Virus record (IMG/VR): IMGVR_UViG_3300009285_000433 | Coordinates: 1 to 41,629 of that record | Source of the DNA: a virus | Reading direction: 5' to 3' (one strand) | Length of the DNA: 41,629 nucleotides | Shown here: positions 40,828-41,629 of the stretch, piece by piece | Layout of the letters: each line of letters starts with the position of its first letter | Numbering within the stretch: position 1 is the first letter of the stretch | Notes under the pieces: model-generated | The model's input: the letters and a program-made list of their open reading frames with translations, nothing else | Databases searched by the model: none | What the model was told of the DNA's origin: nothing | Position numbers and translations under genes: made by a program

Positions 40828-40860
40828 GCCAGACTTATCTCGTCTTTGTCTAGCTCTTGT
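40828..40860 (+). repeat. Direct repeat R1, copy 1
   Basis: 33 bases (GCCAGACTTATCTCGTCTTT then GTCTAGCTCTTGT), identical to copy 3 and one base from copy 2. It forms the stop codon and last codons of the 60-residue gene on the minus strand. Confidence 0.85.
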
Positions 40861-41032
40861 CCAATCTCTCCGCTTCTAGTCTCATCCCTCTAGCAATACA
40901 CCTAGCCATTAGTTCCACAAGGTCTTCCCAACGTCTATCGCCACCTTTATCAGAAAGTATTAGGTCATACTCAGAATATTCAGGAAGGTCTCTAACCAGC
41001 ACTTTACTTATATCCTCTTCAGACAATTTCAT
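40850..41032 (-). CDS. 60-residue hypothetical protein inside the junction
   Basis: Opens MKLSEEDISKVLVRDLPEYS; AAGGAGAGAAA precedes the ATG. Acidic N-terminus, basic helical C-terminus. Its last codons lie in repeat R1, so the end of the gene may have been changed by repeat recombination. The only convincing gene between 40.6 kb and the closing junction. Confidence 0.6.
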   Translation of the reverse strand: MKLSEEDISKVLVRDLPEYSEYDLILSDKGGDRRWEDLVELMARCIARGMRLEAERLDKS

Positions 41033-41182
41033 TTTCTCTCCTTCCTTAATCTCTATAGCCAGACTCTTTGTGAATAGAGGTTGGTAGCCCGCTTTAAGCC
41101 AGCAGTTTAAGCTAAATGCGGCATTAGCACTACCATAAAGGACTAAGATTAAGACCGAATCCTGTCTTTACCTCTATCCTTC

Positions 41183-41221
41183 GCCAGACTTATCTCGTCT
41201 TTGTCTGGCTCTTGTCAGGCG
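41183..41221 (+). repeat. Direct repeat R1, copy 2
   Basis: Same unit as at 41349 with g for a in GTCTGGC and the same CAGGCG extension. In this copy GCCAGAC/GTCTGGC makes a perfect 7-base stem. Confidence 0.85.
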
Positions 41222-41348
41222 ACCCCTTTCACAAGGGTAGGATGAGACCTGATGGTGAGCAAGCCCCAGGACGAAGGAACCCACAACCCGAAGGCTGCTG
41301 CCGCCTTTACGGTGGCCTTTGCTTGACCCTGCGCTTGCCTGCTCCTTC

Positions 41349-41387
41349 GCCAGACTTATCTCGTCTTTGTCTAGCTCTTGTCAGGCG
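41349..41387 (+). repeat. Direct repeat R1, copy 3
   Basis: Third copy; with copy 2 it shares an extended unit of about 45 bases (TCCTTC before and CAGGCG after). Read on the minus strand all copies encode TRARQRRDKSG in one frame, and the single base difference is silent in that frame. Confidence 0.85.
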
Positions 41388-41574
41388 CTCCTGTTTGGAG
41401 ATTTGAGACCTGAACCTACCAGCCAGTAGCCTAGTAGTTAACGCTTAATGGCTACGCATCTTGCTACTCAATTTCCCCTAGCCCTTTCGGGTGGCTGGTA
41501 GTCCTGCCCTTAGCCAAGAGGTGATGGCTGCTACTTGCGTCTTTGCTTTCGCTCCACCAAACACGAAACCCTTA

Positions 41575-41629
41575 GCTTCGGGCAGGCTTGCTGGCTGTTC
41601 CTTACCCATTTATATCTCAGTCAACTTCC
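41575..41629 (+). repeat. 55 bp direct repeat, right copy (junction)
   Basis: Identical to 416-470. Joining the two copies places base 471 directly after the right end, closing a circle of about 41.2 kb and leaving 1-415 as an alternative branch. Confidence 0.9.

Larger units (their letters stand above)
41033..41629 (-). other. Repeat mosaic at the right end, no intact gene
   Basis: Nearly 600 bases with repeats R1 copies 2 and 3, GC-rich hairpins and broken ORFs. The longest sensible leftward frame is 41478-41609 (43 codons, opening MGKEQPASLPEAKG and ending RAGLPATRKG) without a ribosome site. Its start lies in the 55 bp repeat; after the same start the left copy reads a different, 15-codon frame. 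No consensus promoter is present. Confidence 0.5.

Noticed and set aside
40828-41387. Three R1 copies as a CRISPR array
   Set aside because: Only three copies, spaced about 355 and 166 bases apart, with no uniform spacers and no cas1/cas2; the Cas4-like nuclease belongs to the recombination module.

Overview
The window looks like an almost complete genome of a tailed double-stranded DNA bacteriophage. It is moderately AT-rich, uses the standard genetic code with all three stops, and has strong AGGAGG-type ribosome sites and sigma-70-like promoters. The same 55 bp lie at 416-470 and at the extreme right end (41575-41629). The right end therefore joins onto the left part of the map, as expected of a circular or circularly permuted genome, while bases 1-415 are an alternative sequence entering the same junction. 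I see no integrase, excisionase or clear repressor, so nothing points to lysogeny. The host cannot be named from the sequence. FN3-like repeats with an HGVCW signature recall surface proteins of Bacteroidota and some other environmental bacteria, but this is weak evidence.

Layout. (1) Left arm, about 0.5-10.4 kb, is read leftward: a dense early region of about 30 small, tightly overlapping genes. It holds a RepA/RecA-like ATPase (probable replicative helicase), an HNH endonuclease, a DNA methyltransferase, two likely DNA-binding HTH proteins, many zinc-ribbon miniproteins and tiny membrane proteins. At least a dozen genes under 60 codons are included because stop/start overlaps and Shine-Dalgarno sites support them. 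(2) Centre, 10.6-32.5 kb, is read rightward: terminase small and large subunits, portal, a 2034-residue protein with an embedded HExxH metallopeptidase motif, scaffold-like protein, major capsid protein, two paralogous decoration-like proteins, then neck, tail and fibre proteins (LamG-like, hub-like, FN3 repeats, coiled-coil fibre) and two holin candidates. No separate tape-measure gene is visible, which fits a short-tailed podovirus-like particle. No endolysin was recognised. (3) Right arm, 32.6-41.0 kb, is read leftward: family A DNA polymerase, MazG-like pyrophosphatase, second DNA methyltransferase, HD nucleotidase, ERCC4-like nuclease, Sak4-like ATPase, Cas4-like Fe-S exonuclease, a DUF4326 protein and small zinc or membrane proteins. 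(4) The junction, 40.6-41.6 kb plus 1-0.5 kb, is a mosaic of short repeats, hairpins and broken mini-ORFs with one convincing gene.

Regulation. Six consensus promoters were located. Most carry an extended -10 (TGnTATAAT), and two sit 5-9 bases before an ATG, implying leaderless messages. A roughly 50 bp AT-rich element recurs at three transcription-control points (1441-1494, 10498-10549, 20886-20937), next to or upstream of promoters. No consensus promoter was found ahead of the right-arm leftward genes, so they may be read from the 1.4 kb promoter across the circular junction.

The most unusual signals are: a shared C-terminal FW(R/K)xF tail on four otherwise unrelated early proteins; a family A polymerase whose usual steric-gate Glu is His and whose HDE motif is HDS; the giant HExxH protein between portal and scaffold; the three-copy control element; and the hypervariable repeat-mosaic junction.
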